Below the pieces are notes generated by a model. It saw only the letters and a program-made list of their open reading frames with translations. It made no database searches and had not been told where the DNA came from. The position numbers and the translations under genes were made by a program. Below, in pieces: positions 1 through 6,301 of a DNA stretch of 7,701 nucleotides. Within the stretch, counting starts at the first letter, position 1. Every line of letters starts with the position of its first letter. The stretch is from Bacteroides sp. Its GTDB lineage: Bacteria > Bacteroidota > Bacteroidia > Bacteroidales > Bacteroidaceae. The stretch is from NCBI GenBank assembly GCA_019416685.1, contig DXWV01000106.1:4208-11908 (forward strand), given 5' to 3'.

Positions 1-17
1 ATCTTTAGTTGTCTCAT
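1..17 (-). CDS. rpoD: RpoD primary sigma factor, first five codons (partial)
   Basis: Reading leftward from the ATG at 17-15 gives MRQLK followed by AT of the next codon. This is the start I recall for the Bacteroidales housekeeping sigma factor, which continues ITKSITNRES. The rest lies beyond the left edge. The ATG sits about 17 bases behind the expected transcription start of a good Bacteroides promoter (41-70), so the 5' leader is very short. RpoD directs core RNA polymerase to the -33/-7 promoters seen elsewhere in this window. The identification rests on five residues plus the neighbouring degQ/epimerase/NlpC order, which I remember from B. thetaiotaomicron, so it is strong but not proven by the visible sequence alone. 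Confidence 0.8.
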
Positions 18-40
18 TCTTATAAAACAGATTTGGAGTG

Positions 41-70
41 CAAAGTTACGACAAATAATTTGTTAACTAA
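41..70 (-). promoter_or_regulatory. Bacteroides-type promoter for rpoD
   Basis: On the minus strand, TAACTTTG at 48-41 matches the -7 consensus TAnnTTTG exactly. TTAG at 70-67, 18 bases upstream, is a one-mismatch match to the -33 TTTG. Transcription would begin near position 34, leaving a leader of roughly 17 bases before the rpoD ATG. Confidence 0.75.
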
Positions 71-116
71 CTATCTTAACGAAACTTTTTCACCATTATT
101 ATTATCTATATAAACA

Positions 117-155
117 AAAAGAGATGCCGACAAGTTGTATACCGGCATCCTTTTT
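117..155. terminator. Bidirectional intrinsic terminator downstream of degQ
   Basis: GATGCCG at 123-129 pairs with CGGCATC at 143-149 around a 13-base loop. The stem is followed by TTTTT at 151-155 on the plus strand. An A-run upstream, ending near 120, gives CTCTTTTTG on the minus strand. The degQ stop is at 277-275, so leftward transcription from degQ would end here, before the rpoD promoter. Confidence 0.8.
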
Positions 156-187
156 CTTGTTCATTAATAAATAATATACTATTGTAT

Positions 188-266
188 CAATGTGCCCAAT
201 ATACCAGTGTTATGCAGTATTTTTTCATATCGCAGCCAATTGGCATATGGGGCCATCTGTACATTG
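188..266 (+). repeat. Diverged copy of an intergenic hairpin repeat (copy 1)
   Basis: This AT-rich stretch between the degQ stop and its terminator contains AATGTGCCCAATATACC and, at 231-243, CGCAGCCAATTGG. The latter 13-mer is exactly repeated in inverted orientation at 2050-2062. The flanking bases also resemble that second copy: a GTGCC(C)AAT...TACC block lies before the 13-mer and a TACATTG block after it. CAATGT at 188-193 and ACATTG at 261-266 are the ends of a weak inverted repeat. It looks like a decayed member of a short interspersed repeat family. No coding potential is visible. Confidence 0.55.
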
Positions 267-274
267 AATAATTA

Positions 275-1813
275 TTATTCCTGAGTCAGATCGACAGCGT
301 AATTAGCACGTTTTCCTGACGGGAACATTCCTGTGAGGAATAATACCTGATCCGGTGATTTGGTTGCTGCTTTCAGCACCTCTTCCAGATCGCTCACTTT
401 ACGTATCTGCTGTCCGTTGGCTTTCAGAATGATGAATCCTTTACGGATACCTGCATCTTTCATCTTACCATTGGAAACACCTGTTACCTCTACACCATAT
501 CCTAAGTTGAGTTGCTTCTTCAAATCGGCAGGGAGTTCTCTGAAGGCTGCACCGAGAATTTCCATTCCGGCATTCTTCACAACTTTGGTAGTACCTTGTT
601 CGTTCTTCAAAGTCACTTCCACACTCTTTTCTTTCTTATCGCGAATCAACTTCACAGTTACCTTATCACCCGGACGATGTTTTGCAAGTGCTTCCTGCAA
701 GTCGGCAAAGTTGTGAACCTTCTTACCATCTATACCAATGATTACATCGTCTACTTTGATATCTGCACCGGATGCCGAACCACCGTCAACAACTTCACGT
801 ACCCAGACTCCGTCTACTACACCAAACTCTTTCGCTTTATCACGAAGTGTAGTACCCGACTTGTCTATAGGCTGTTGGTCCTCCATAATACTGTTTCCCA
901 GTGAAGCTCCTGCAATGCCCAGCATAGCACGCTGTACGGTTCCAAACTCTTTCAGGTCGGCAACCACCTTTTTCATAATACTGGTTGGTATAGCAAAACC
1001 ATATCCGGCATAGGCACCTGTAGGTGACGAAAGCACAGAATTGATGCCTACCAATTCGCCTTTTGCATTTACCAGTGCACCACCACTGTTACCCTGGTTA
1101 ATAGCAGCATCCGTCTGGATAAAAGATTCAATACCACCATTGTAAACACCCAGTGTACGAGCTTTTGCACTTACAATGCCTGCCGTAACAGTAGAGTTCA
1201 GATTGAACGGATTACCTACTGCAAGTACCCACTCACCTACTTTCAGTGCTTCTGAATCACCTACCGGAATAGTAGGCAGATCATCGTCTGCTTCTATTTT
1301 CACCAATGCAAGGTCAGTACTCGGGTCTGTACCAATGATACGGCCTTTAAATTCGCGATTGTCATTTAACTTCACCGCTATTTCATCCGCCCCATCAATC
1401 ACGTGGTTATTGGTTACAATATATCCATCCTTAGAGATGATAACTCCCGAACCAAAACCTACACGCTCCGGTGTCTGTACCCGGCGCTGACGTCCGCCGC
1501 CATCACCAAAGAAGAAGTCAAAAATATCAGGTGCTCCCTGAACAGTCTGAGTTTTTGATTGTTGAGTGGACTTTATATGTACTACAGCATGAAGCGAATT
1601 CTCTGCTGCCTGCGTCAAGTCTACCGGTTGCGCATTGATTGCATCAAAAGCAGCCAGTTTCACATCAGGATTCTGTTTGAACACCTCATTAAATGACACT
1701 TGCTTGTCGCTATCTCCTGTCTGCATCATTTTATAGGTTGTTAAACCTGCGACTCCTGAACTCAGAAGAACGATGGCTCCTACTCCAAGAATGTTTTTTG
1801 TTGTCTGTTTCAT
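275..1813 (-). CDS. degQ: DegQ/HtrA-family periplasmic serine endoprotease
   Basis: A 512-residue protein of the trypsin-like HtrA/DegP/DegQ family, which degrades or refolds misfolded envelope proteins. An N-terminal hydrophobic segment (about 8-25) serves as signal or anchor. The protease domain (about 70-290) shows the full triad: His137 in TNNHVI, Asp167 in STDLAL and Ser243 in GNSGG. A Gly-rich, Phe-rich loop (about 94-110) resembles the LA loop that controls oligomer state. Two PDZ domains follow (about 296-404 and 412-508), the DegP/DegQ arrangement. The chosen ATG directly precedes the positively charged start of the signal; upstream is AT-rich with only a weak A/G-rich ribosome site, normal for Bacteroides. 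No -33/-7 promoter is convincing upstream. Symbol degQ versus htrA/degP is a matter of convention. Confidence 0.93.
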   Translation of the reverse strand: MKQTTKNILGVGAIVLLSSGVAGLTTYKMMQTGDSDKQVSFNEVFKQNPDVKLAAFDAINAQPVDLTQAAENSLHAVVHIKSTQQSKTQTVQGAPDIFDFFFGDGGGRQRRVQTPERVGFGSGVIISKDGYIVTNNHVIDGADEIAVKLNDNREFKGRIIGTDPSTDLALVKIEADDDLPTIPVGDSEALKVGEWVLAVGNPFNLNSTVTAGIVSAKARTLGVYNGGIESFIQTDAAINQGNSGGALVNAKGELVGINSVLSSPTGAYAGYGFAIPTSIMKKVVADLKEFGTVQRAMLGIAGASLGNSIMEDQQPIDKSGTTLRDKAKEFGVVDGVWVREVVDGGSASGADIKVDDVIIGIDGKKVHNFADLQEALAKHRPGDKVTVKLIRDKKEKSVEVTLKNEQGTTKVVKNAGMEILGAAFRELPADLKKQLNLGYGVEVTGVSNGKMKDAGIRKGFIILKANGQQIRKVSDLEEVLKAATKSPDQVLFLTGMFPSGKRANYAVDLTQE

Positions 1814-2036
1814 ACTACTCTTTGTTTATTCTTTAAAATGTTAATATTCTAATTCGTTTTAACTTTATGACGTTAAAATAACGACAAAAATCATTCACTT
1901 ATTCCACTTGTCACTCTTTTTTGTCCTCTTTTAACAGAGAATATTTACTGATTAACAGCGCTTAACGGCGGACACTGACAAATTTGCATTCGTTACATGA
2001 CAAGGCTTTTAACATGACAGAAAAACAATTTGAATA
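1814..2036. other. Non-coding region upstream of degQ
   Basis: This AT-rich stretch must hold the degQ leader and promoter. The best -7 candidate I can find is GATTTTTG on the minus strand at 1892-1885, one mismatch from TAnnTTTG, but no TTTG lies at the right distance upstream. The minus strand also has several GTTAA words between about 1930 and 1975. No gene or RNA is visible. Together with the repeat at 2037-2092 it makes a 294-base gap between degQ and the epimerase stop. Confidence 0.4.
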
Positions 2037-2092
2037 ATGTGCCAATGTACCAATTGGCTGCGTTGTGACATACCGCATGGTAATTGGCACAT
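2037..2092. repeat. Cruciform-forming intergenic repeat (copy 2), possible terminator of the epimerase operon
   Basis: ATGTGCCAAT at 2037-2046 is perfectly complementary to ATTGGCACAT at 2083-2092. After one bulged G, TACC at 2048-2051 pairs with GGTA at 2079-2082. Further in, TGCG at 2059-2062 pairs with CGCA at 2074-2077. Position 2050-2062 is the inverted counterpart of the 13-mer at 231-243. The hairpin starts 15 bases beyond the epimerase stop (2110-2108). On the minus strand a T-run (about 2025-2021) follows about a dozen bases later, so weak intrinsic termination is possible. Confidence 0.65.
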
Positions 2093-2107
2093 CATTAAAT
2101 ATACCTG

Positions 2108-3262
2108 TCAGACTGGCAGTGTGACTCCAATTCCTGGTAAATCATTGAGCGTAATTTTGCCTTTTAATACCTCCACTCCCTTAAAACGGTCATTAGAGAT
2201 AAGTAAATTACCGTCCAGGTCAGCAAAATCAACAGCCGGAGAAAATTGTGCAGCAGCAGATATAGCACAGGATGTCTCAGTCATACACCCTACCATTACT
2301 TTCATATCCAGCGCACGTGCCAGAGTCACCATCTTCCACGCCTCACGCATTCCGGTACATTTCATCAGCTTTATATTAATTCCGGTGAAAGCCCCCTTCA
2401 AAGCAGCCACATCACTTAAGCGCTGCAAAGACTCATCTGCAAACACCGGTAGCGGACTCTGCTGAGTAACCCAGGCAATGTCTTCCAACTGTTCTTTAGG
2501 CATGGGTTGCTCAATCATCACAATTCCCTGTTCTTTCAACCAATGAATCATATCGAGCGCATAGTATTTATCTTTCCAACCCTGATTGGCATCGATAGCT
2601 ATCGGGAGCATACTGACCGAACGAATTGTCTGAATCATCTCCTTATCATTTTCACGTCCCAGTTTCACCTTCAGTATATTGAATTGCCCGGCCACCTCAA
2701 GTGTCTTTTCACGTACTACATCCGGTGTATCAATACCAATAGTAAACGTAGTAGAAGGTGTCTTTTCTTTATTCAATCCCCATATCTTATACCAGGGAGC
2801 TCCCAACAGCTTTCCTACCAGATCATGCAAAGCAATATCTACCGCCGCTTTTGCTGCCGTATCGCCCGGACTCAGACTATCAACATAAGCCAGAATATCT
2901 TCCAGTTCAAAGGGATCATCAAACTGTTCCAGGTTAACCTTACTCAGAAACGTCGTCACACTATCCACTGTCTGCCCCAAATAGGGAGGCATGGAGGCTT
3001 CACCATATCCGGTCACCCCTTCATATTCTATCTCCACTTGCACATCAGGAGTCGTAGTACGCGAAAAGGAAGCTACCGTAAACACATGCTTCAGCTTTAA
3101 TTCATAAGGAAAAAACTTCATTTTCATCTTCCCGCCCTTTCCCAACCGGTTTATAGAAAAAGAAGCAGAATGAGGAACTTCTGCAAAAGTATTGTTCACA
3201 ATCAGACCGGAACCTATAGCTGCCAGAGCGGCAGTCTTTAGAAAATCTCTTCTATTTTGCAT
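2108..3262 (-). CDS. Exported L-Ala-D/L-Glu (dipeptide) epimerase, enolase superfamily
   Basis: A 384-residue member of the muconate-lactonizing/enolase superfamily, predicted to interconvert L-Ala-D-Glu and L-Ala-L-Glu during murein peptide breakdown. Visible signatures: the KxK base motif (LKVKLG, Lys198/Lys200), metal ligands Asp224 (IDANQGW), Glu251 (IEQP) and Asp276 (ADES), the second base Lys298 (NIKLMK), and the DLDG motif at 348-351 whose Asp-x-Asp binds the substrate amino group in dipeptide epimerases. The N-terminus, NRRDFLK plus a hydrophobic stretch (about 9-22), is a Tat-type signal with possible cleavage after Ala27. The ATG lies one base after the NlpC/P60 stop (TAG-T-ATG), so translation is probably coupled. 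A start at Met46 (3127-3125) would give a cytoplasmic enzyme lacking the signal; the longer start is favoured by the signal and the spacing. Confidence 0.9.
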   Translation of the reverse strand: MQNRRDFLKTAALAAIGSGLIVNNTFAEVPHSASFSINRLGKGGKMKMKFFPYELKLKHVFTVASFSRTTTPDVQVEIEYEGVTGYGEASMPPYLGQTVDSVTTFLSKVNLEQFDDPFELEDILAYVDSLSPGDTAAKAAVDIALHDLVGKLLGAPWYKIWGLNKEKTPSTTFTIGIDTPDVVREKTLEVAGQFNILKVKLGRENDKEMIQTIRSVSMLPIAIDANQGWKDKYYALDMIHWLKEQGIVMIEQPMPKEQLEDIAWVTQQSPLPVFADESLQRLSDVAALKGAFTGINIKLMKCTGMREAWKMVTLARALDMKVMVGCMTETSCAISAAAQFSPAVDFADLDGNLLISNDRFKGVEVLKGKITLNDLPGIGVTLPV

Positions 3263-3263
3263 A

Positions 3264-4247
3264 CTAATTCTTCTTATAGTAGGGGTTTGTAAGTGTTGTA
3301 TTCAATTCTGCTTCTTTATTTATAAAAGGCAGAAAACGGACAGCGAAAAGCAATCGACCGGTGTTAAAAGCATCATACTCTTTGTCTGCCGGATTAAAAC
3401 TACTGATATGCACATCACCCAAAGCATGAATGAACCTTTTATCACCTATATATATACCAACGTGCGAAACAGACTCTTTTTTCTCAGTCGTTGCCTGCCG
3501 TCCGAAGAAAACAAGATCACCCGGCTCCACATTACTAAAATCAGGTGCTATATCAATATGTTTCCCTATATATGCTTGTTGCGAAGCATCCCGGGGAATA
3601 ATAATATCATGCATAAAAAGTACAGTACGCACCAAACCACTACAATCCACCCCTTTAGAGGAAGTACCCGCCCATAAATACGGAACTCCCATCATTGTAT
3701 AAGCTGTACGAATAATACTCCCTGCATCTTGCTTTAACTCTGAACGCCATTCTTTTTCGGGCTTTGCTATCGACTTTGAAACATATGCCTGTCTACCGTC
3801 AGGATAAGAGACCTTGTAAAAATGTCCTTTACTCCCCTCCCACTTCAGACGACTGCCTGCCACAACATCCGAAACTGTCTGAGAATGTTCATTGGGTTTT
3901 TCATATGTAAAGCCATAATGTGCCGTTACTACTATCTTCTCTGCCAGGTTCCATTCATCATACTTCTCCTTGGACATCGGGCTGATAACCATCCGATGCA
4001 CCCATCCGGTATAGTCGTCAGGTGTTTGTATCTCATACCAGCCTGTATATTGCAATACTCTCACCGGCATCCCCAGCAAAGCCTGCGTAGTCATACCAGA
4101 GGTAAATTTGCCCTCAGCACGCATATTACAAACAGATACACTGACAACACCATAAGCCGAATCGGCAGGTACGGGCGGAATGTCCTGAGCTTTTATGCCC
4201 GTCACCACAAACCATAACAGGCTGAAAAAAAAGATATGCATTTTCAT
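3264..4247 (-). CDS. NlpC/P60 gamma-D-glutamyl-L-diamino acid endopeptidase with SH3b domains
   Basis: A 327-residue secreted cysteine peptidase that cleaves the gamma-D-Glu to diamino-acid bond of murein peptides. It has a signal peptide with likely cleavage after GIKA (Ala20), two SH3b-like domains (about 30-90 and 105-162) and an NlpC/P60 domain (about 172-306). The catalytic residues are Cys202 in VDCSG, His262 in SHVGIYIG, and His274 in RFIHALG, spaced as in the YkfC-type enzymes. YLWAGTSSKG before the Cys and EPGDLVFF (about 241-248) are family hallmarks. In YkfC-like enzymes the SH3b domain restricts action to peptides with a free N-terminal L-Ala. Its product L-Ala-D-Glu is the substrate of the downstream epimerase, and the two genes are one base apart. 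Met3 is an alternative start. The gene is first in the operon, behind a promoter near 4309-4316. Confidence 0.92.
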   Translation of the reverse strand: MKMHIFFFSLLWFVVTGIKAQDIPPVPADSAYGVVSVSVCNMRAEGKFTSGMTTQALLGMPVRVLQYTGWYEIQTPDDYTGWVHRMVISPMSKEKYDEWNLAEKIVVTAHYGFTYEKPNEHSQTVSDVVAGSRLKWEGSKGHFYKVSYPDGRQAYVSKSIAKPEKEWRSELKQDAGSIIRTAYTMMGVPYLWAGTSSKGVDCSGLVRTVLFMHDIIIPRDASQQAYIGKHIDIAPDFSNVEPGDLVFFGRQATTEKKESVSHVGIYIGDKRFIHALGDVHISSFNPADKEYDAFNTGRLLFAVRFLPFINKEAELNTTLTNPYYKKN

Positions 4248-4264
4248 CGAAGCATAATTGAAAT

Positions 4265-4297
4265 TAGTAGTTGGTAGATAGTAGCTAGTAGCTACTA
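4265..4297. repeat. 7-base-period imperfect repeat with a 12-bp palindrome in the NlpC operon leader
   Basis: Reading the plus strand gives TAGTAGT, TGGTAGA, TAGTAGC and TAGTAGC in successive 7-base steps from 4265 to 4292, followed by TACTA. TAGTAGCTACTA at 4286-4297 is a perfect palindrome. The array lies in the untranslated leader of the NlpC/P60 mRNA, about 18 bases from the ATG, so it could form RNA structure close to the start. I see no known riboswitch here. Confidence 0.6.
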
Positions 4298-4308
4298 AAT
4301 TCTAAAAG

Positions 4309-4316
4309 CAAAGATA
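4309..4316 (-). promoter_or_regulatory. Promoter -7 element for the NlpC/P60-epimerase operon
   Basis: The minus strand reads TATCTTTG at 4316-4309, an exact TAnnTTTG match. The start would be near 4302, giving a leader of about 55 bases that includes the repeat at 4265-4297. The -33 region is poor: TTTATTG lies at 4336-4330, off the ideal 19-base spacing. Confidence 0.6.
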
Positions 4317-4357
4317 GGGATTGCACGAACAATAAAGAAGAAGTTTGTGTTTATTTT

Positions 4358-4389
4358 TTAGCATAAAAGAAATAAATGACGTACTTTTG
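4358..4389 (+). promoter_or_regulatory. rnpB promoter
   Basis: TACTTTTG at 4382-4389 matches TAnnTTTG exactly, and TTAG at 4358-4361 is a near -33 element 20 bases upstream. The expected start, about 7 bases past the -7 element, falls at the first base of the RNase P RNA P1 helix (4397). The divergent NlpC operon promoter is about 65 bases away. Confidence 0.8.
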
Positions 4390-4396
4390 CACTCTT

Positions 4397-4788
4397 AAAG
4401 CAGTTGGCCGGTCTGTCGCGTGTGCTTCGGCACAGGAGGAAAGTCCGGGCAACACAGAGCATCCCACTTCCTAACAGAAAGCTGTCCGCGAGGGTAGAGT
4501 AACGTAGAAGAAAATAACCGCCTCTCTTTCTTCAGAAAGACAAGGTAAGGGTGAGAAGGTGGAGTAAGAGCCCACCAGCCGCATGGTGACATGTCGGGCT
4601 GTACGTCTTGGGAGTTGTAAGGTCATGTATACCGGCGTTATGAGAGTTGCTCGCTCCATGTCGGAGGGTAGACCGCTAAAGTGGCATGGTGACATGTCAC
4701 TCAGATAAATGACAGACACTTGTTTAATTAATAATTACAAATTAAAGATTATACAAGGACAGAACTCGGCTTACAGGCCGACTGCTTT
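4397..4788 (+). ncRNA. rnpB: RNase P RNA (M1-type, class A)
   Basis: This is the catalytic RNA of ribonuclease P, which trims the 5' leader from pre-tRNAs. Conserved blocks are easy to see. GAGGAAAGTCCGGGC lies at about 4437-4451. AAGGGTGAGAAGGTGGAG followed by TAAGAGCCCACCAG lies at about 4546-4578. AGATAAATGAC lies near 4703-4713, and GGACAGAACTCGGCTTA near 4757-4773. The ends pair as helix P1: AAAGCAGT plus GGCC at 4397-4409 against GGCC plus ACTGCTTT at 4776-4788, with one G-T pair. Two hairpins carry identical CATG-GTGA-CATG sequence capped by GTGA tetraloops (4582-4593 and 4685-4696). The P18 position is replaced by an unusually A/T-rich arm (4719-4757). Length is about 392 bases. ORFs read antisense here are not genes. 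Confidence 0.95.
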
Positions 4789-4792
4789 TTTT
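4766..4792 (+). terminator. rnpB 3' terminator
   Basis: TCGGC at 4766-4770 pairs with GCCGA at 4777-4781 around TTACAG, and seven T residues follow at 4786-4792. The hairpin competes with P1 pairing in the mature RNA. It ends rnpB transcription 24 bases before the yihY ATG, so any read-through would enter yihY directly. Confidence 0.65.
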
Positions 4793-4815
4793 AAAATTAT
4801 AATCTACTGAATGCC

Positions 4816-6135
4816 ATGAATAAAAGAATAGCAGATATATGGAAATTTATCACCTATGACATCTGGCGTATCACGGAAGATGAGGTAACCAAAACCAAGT
4901 TCTCGGTTTATAATATCATCAAAACCATTTATCTCTGCGTCAACCGTTTCACCAAAGATCGTATTGTCAATAAAGCTTCTGCACTGACGTATAGCACGTT
5001 ACTTGCCATTGTGCCTATACTTGCCATTGTATTTGCCATTGCACGTGGATTTGGTGTCTCTACGATAATGGAACATCAATTTCGTAACGGCTTTGGAGGT
5101 GCTACAGAAACATCTGATACCATTCTTGAGTTTGTAAACTCATACTTGTCACAAACCAAAGGCGGAGTTTTCATCGGGGTAGGTTTAATCATGTTATTGT
5201 GGACGGTAATCAATCTGGTGAGTAACATCGAAATTACGTTCAACCGCATTTGGGGAGTAAAGAAAGCGAGAAATATGTATCGCAAAATCACTGACTATTT
5301 CTCTATGTTTCTTCTGATGCCTATCCTTATTGTTGTTTCCGGTGGTCTTTCCATCTTCATGAGTACAATGTTGAAGCAGATAGAAGATTTCGTTTTGCTG
5401 GCTCCTGTTATGAAGTTTCTGATACGGCTCATCCCTTTTGTGCTCACTTGGTTTATGTTTACAGGGCTTTATATATTTATGCCCAACACAAAAGTAAAGT
5501 TCAAACATGCCCTGATATCAGGAATCCTTGCCGGTTCTGCCTATCAGGCATTCCAGTTTCTATACATCAGCAGTCAGTTATGGGTATCGCGCTATAATGC
5601 CATCTATGGTAGCTTTGCTGCCTTACCGATGTTCCTGTTGTGGTTGCAAATCTCCTGGACGATCTGCCTGTTTGGAGCAGAACTGACTTTTGCAGGACAA
5701 AATATAAGGAATTTTAGTTTCGATAAAGACACCCAGAACATCAGCCGCCGTTACCGGGACTTTATCTCTATCCTCATTATGTCTCTTATAGCCAAACGCT
5801 TTGAACAAAACGAGCCCCCATATACCTCCGAACAGTTGGCAGACGAACATCAGATTCCGATACGGCTTACCAATCAGACCTTGTATCAGTTGCAGGAAAT
5901 CAATCTGATACACGAAGTTGTGACTGACCAAAAAAGCGAAAATATAGCTTATCAGCCTTCCATGGATATCAATCAGTTGAATGTAGCTGTATTACTCGAC
6001 CGTCTTGACACTTATGGTTCCGAGAACTTCAAGATAGACAAAGAAGAAGAGTTCAGCGATGAATGGCGGATACTGGTAGAGTCAAGAGAAGAGTATTACA
6101 AAAAAGCAAGTAAGGTATTACTAAAAGACTTATAA
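4816..6135 (+). CDS. YihY/BrkB-family (UPF0761) inner-membrane protein with C-terminal winged-helix-like domain
   Basis: A 439-residue polytopic membrane protein of the YihY/virulence factor BrkB family, whose transport or structural role is not settled. After a cytoplasmic N-terminus (1-50), six hydrophobic segments lie near 55-78, 117-140, 162-184, 196-222, 232-254 and 268-295. Family hallmarks include ASALTYSTLLAIVPILA (54-70), the IEITFNRIWGV stretch (138-148) and AIYGSFAALPMFLLWLQISW (262-281). The soluble C-terminal part (about 311-395), with TSEQLADEHQIP and a following LYQLQEINLI helix, looks like a winged helix as seen in longer family members. The gene starts 27 bases after rnpB, with no separate promoter visible in that gap, so it depends on rnpB read-through or on a promoter inside rnpB. 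Older 'ribonuclease BN' labels for this family are wrong. Confidence 0.9.
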   Translation: MNKRIADIWKFITYDIWRITEDEVTKTKFSVYNIIKTIYLCVNRFTKDRIVNKASALTYSTLLAIVPILAIVFAIARGFGVSTIMEHQFRNGFGGATETSDTILEFVNSYLSQTKGGVFIGVGLIMLLWTVINLVSNIEITFNRIWGVKKARNMYRKITDYFSMFLLMPILIVVSGGLSIFMSTMLKQIEDFVLLAPVMKFLIRLIPFVLTWFMFTGLYIFMPNTKVKFKHALISGILAGSAYQAFQFLYISSQLWVSRYNAIYGSFAALPMFLLWLQISWTICLFGAELTFAGQNIRNFSFDKDTQNISRRYRDFISILIMSLIAKRFEQNEPPYTSEQLADEHQIPIRLTNQTLYQLQEINLIHEVVTDQKSENIAYQPSMDINQLNVAVLLDRLDTYGSENFKIDKEEEFSDEWRILVESREEYYKKASKVLLKDL

Positions 6136-6140
6136 TAAAC

Positions 6141-6181
6141 AAAAATCGCCCGATTCACTTCCTAAGAATGAACCGGGCGAT
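6141..6181. terminator. Strong hairpin terminator between convergent yihY and HU/smalltalk genes
   Basis: ATCGCCCG at 6145-6152 pairs with CGGGCGAT at 6174-6181. Inside, TTCA and TTC pair with GAA and TGAA around a CTAA loop, with a bulged C. Leftward transcription meets TTTTTG at 6145-6140, an ideal intrinsic terminator for the HU/smalltalk transcript. On the plus strand only CTCTTATTT follows, so it is weaker for yihY. It begins 9 bases after the yihY stop. Confidence 0.85.
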
Positions 6182-6205
6182 CTCTTATTTATATCTATTT
6201 GTCCG

Positions 6206-6301
6206 TTAAGCCATCATAGCCTGTCCGCCAAATACACCAGCCAAGGCACTTGCCACAGCTATAACCACTTTCAAAATCGTATTCCAAATCGTCTTTTTCA
6301 T
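6206..6301 (-). CDS. 31-residue hydrophobic peptide ('smalltalk protein' type)
   Basis: A short leftward ORF from ATG (6301-6299) to TAA (6208-6206) encodes MKKTIWNTILKVVIAVASAL followed by AGVFGGQAMMA. A basic, Trp-containing start leads into one hydrophobic helix (about 8-24), ending in a small-residue-rich tail. It closely fits the tiny family named 'smalltalk protein' in Bacteroides genomes, usually encoded beside an HU-like protein, as here. A GGGAGG Shine-Dalgarno (6310-6305) lies a few bases before the ATG, much stronger than is usual in this phylum. It follows the HU-like gene on the same strand with no visible terminator between them, so they are probably co-transcribed and end at the 6145-6181 hairpin. 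Function is unknown; membrane association is an inference from hydrophobicity. Confidence 0.82.
   Translation of the reverse strand: MKKTIWNTILKVVIAVASALAGVFGGQAMMA

Noticed and set aside
1885..1915. degQ promoter at GATTTTTG
   Set aside because: One mismatch in the -7 element and nothing like TTTG at the required distance; too weak to list as a promoter.
2507..3100. A 197-codon plus-strand frame inside the epimerase gene
   Set aside because: It lies wholly opposite an enzyme gene with all catalytic motifs; composition (many Ile, His, Ser) is that of an antisense shadow.
4395..4719. Two antisense reading frames of 65 and 82 codons across rnpB
   Set aside because: They overlie a clear RNase P RNA, lack recognisable protein features and ribosome sites, and arise from its GC-richer structured sequence.
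4816..6135. Annotation of the membrane protein as ribonuclease BN, paired with RNase P RNA as an RNA-processing cluster
   Set aside because: The YihY family was once mislabelled as RNase BN. The protein is polytopic with no nuclease motif, so closeness to rnpB is not evidence of a shared RNA role.
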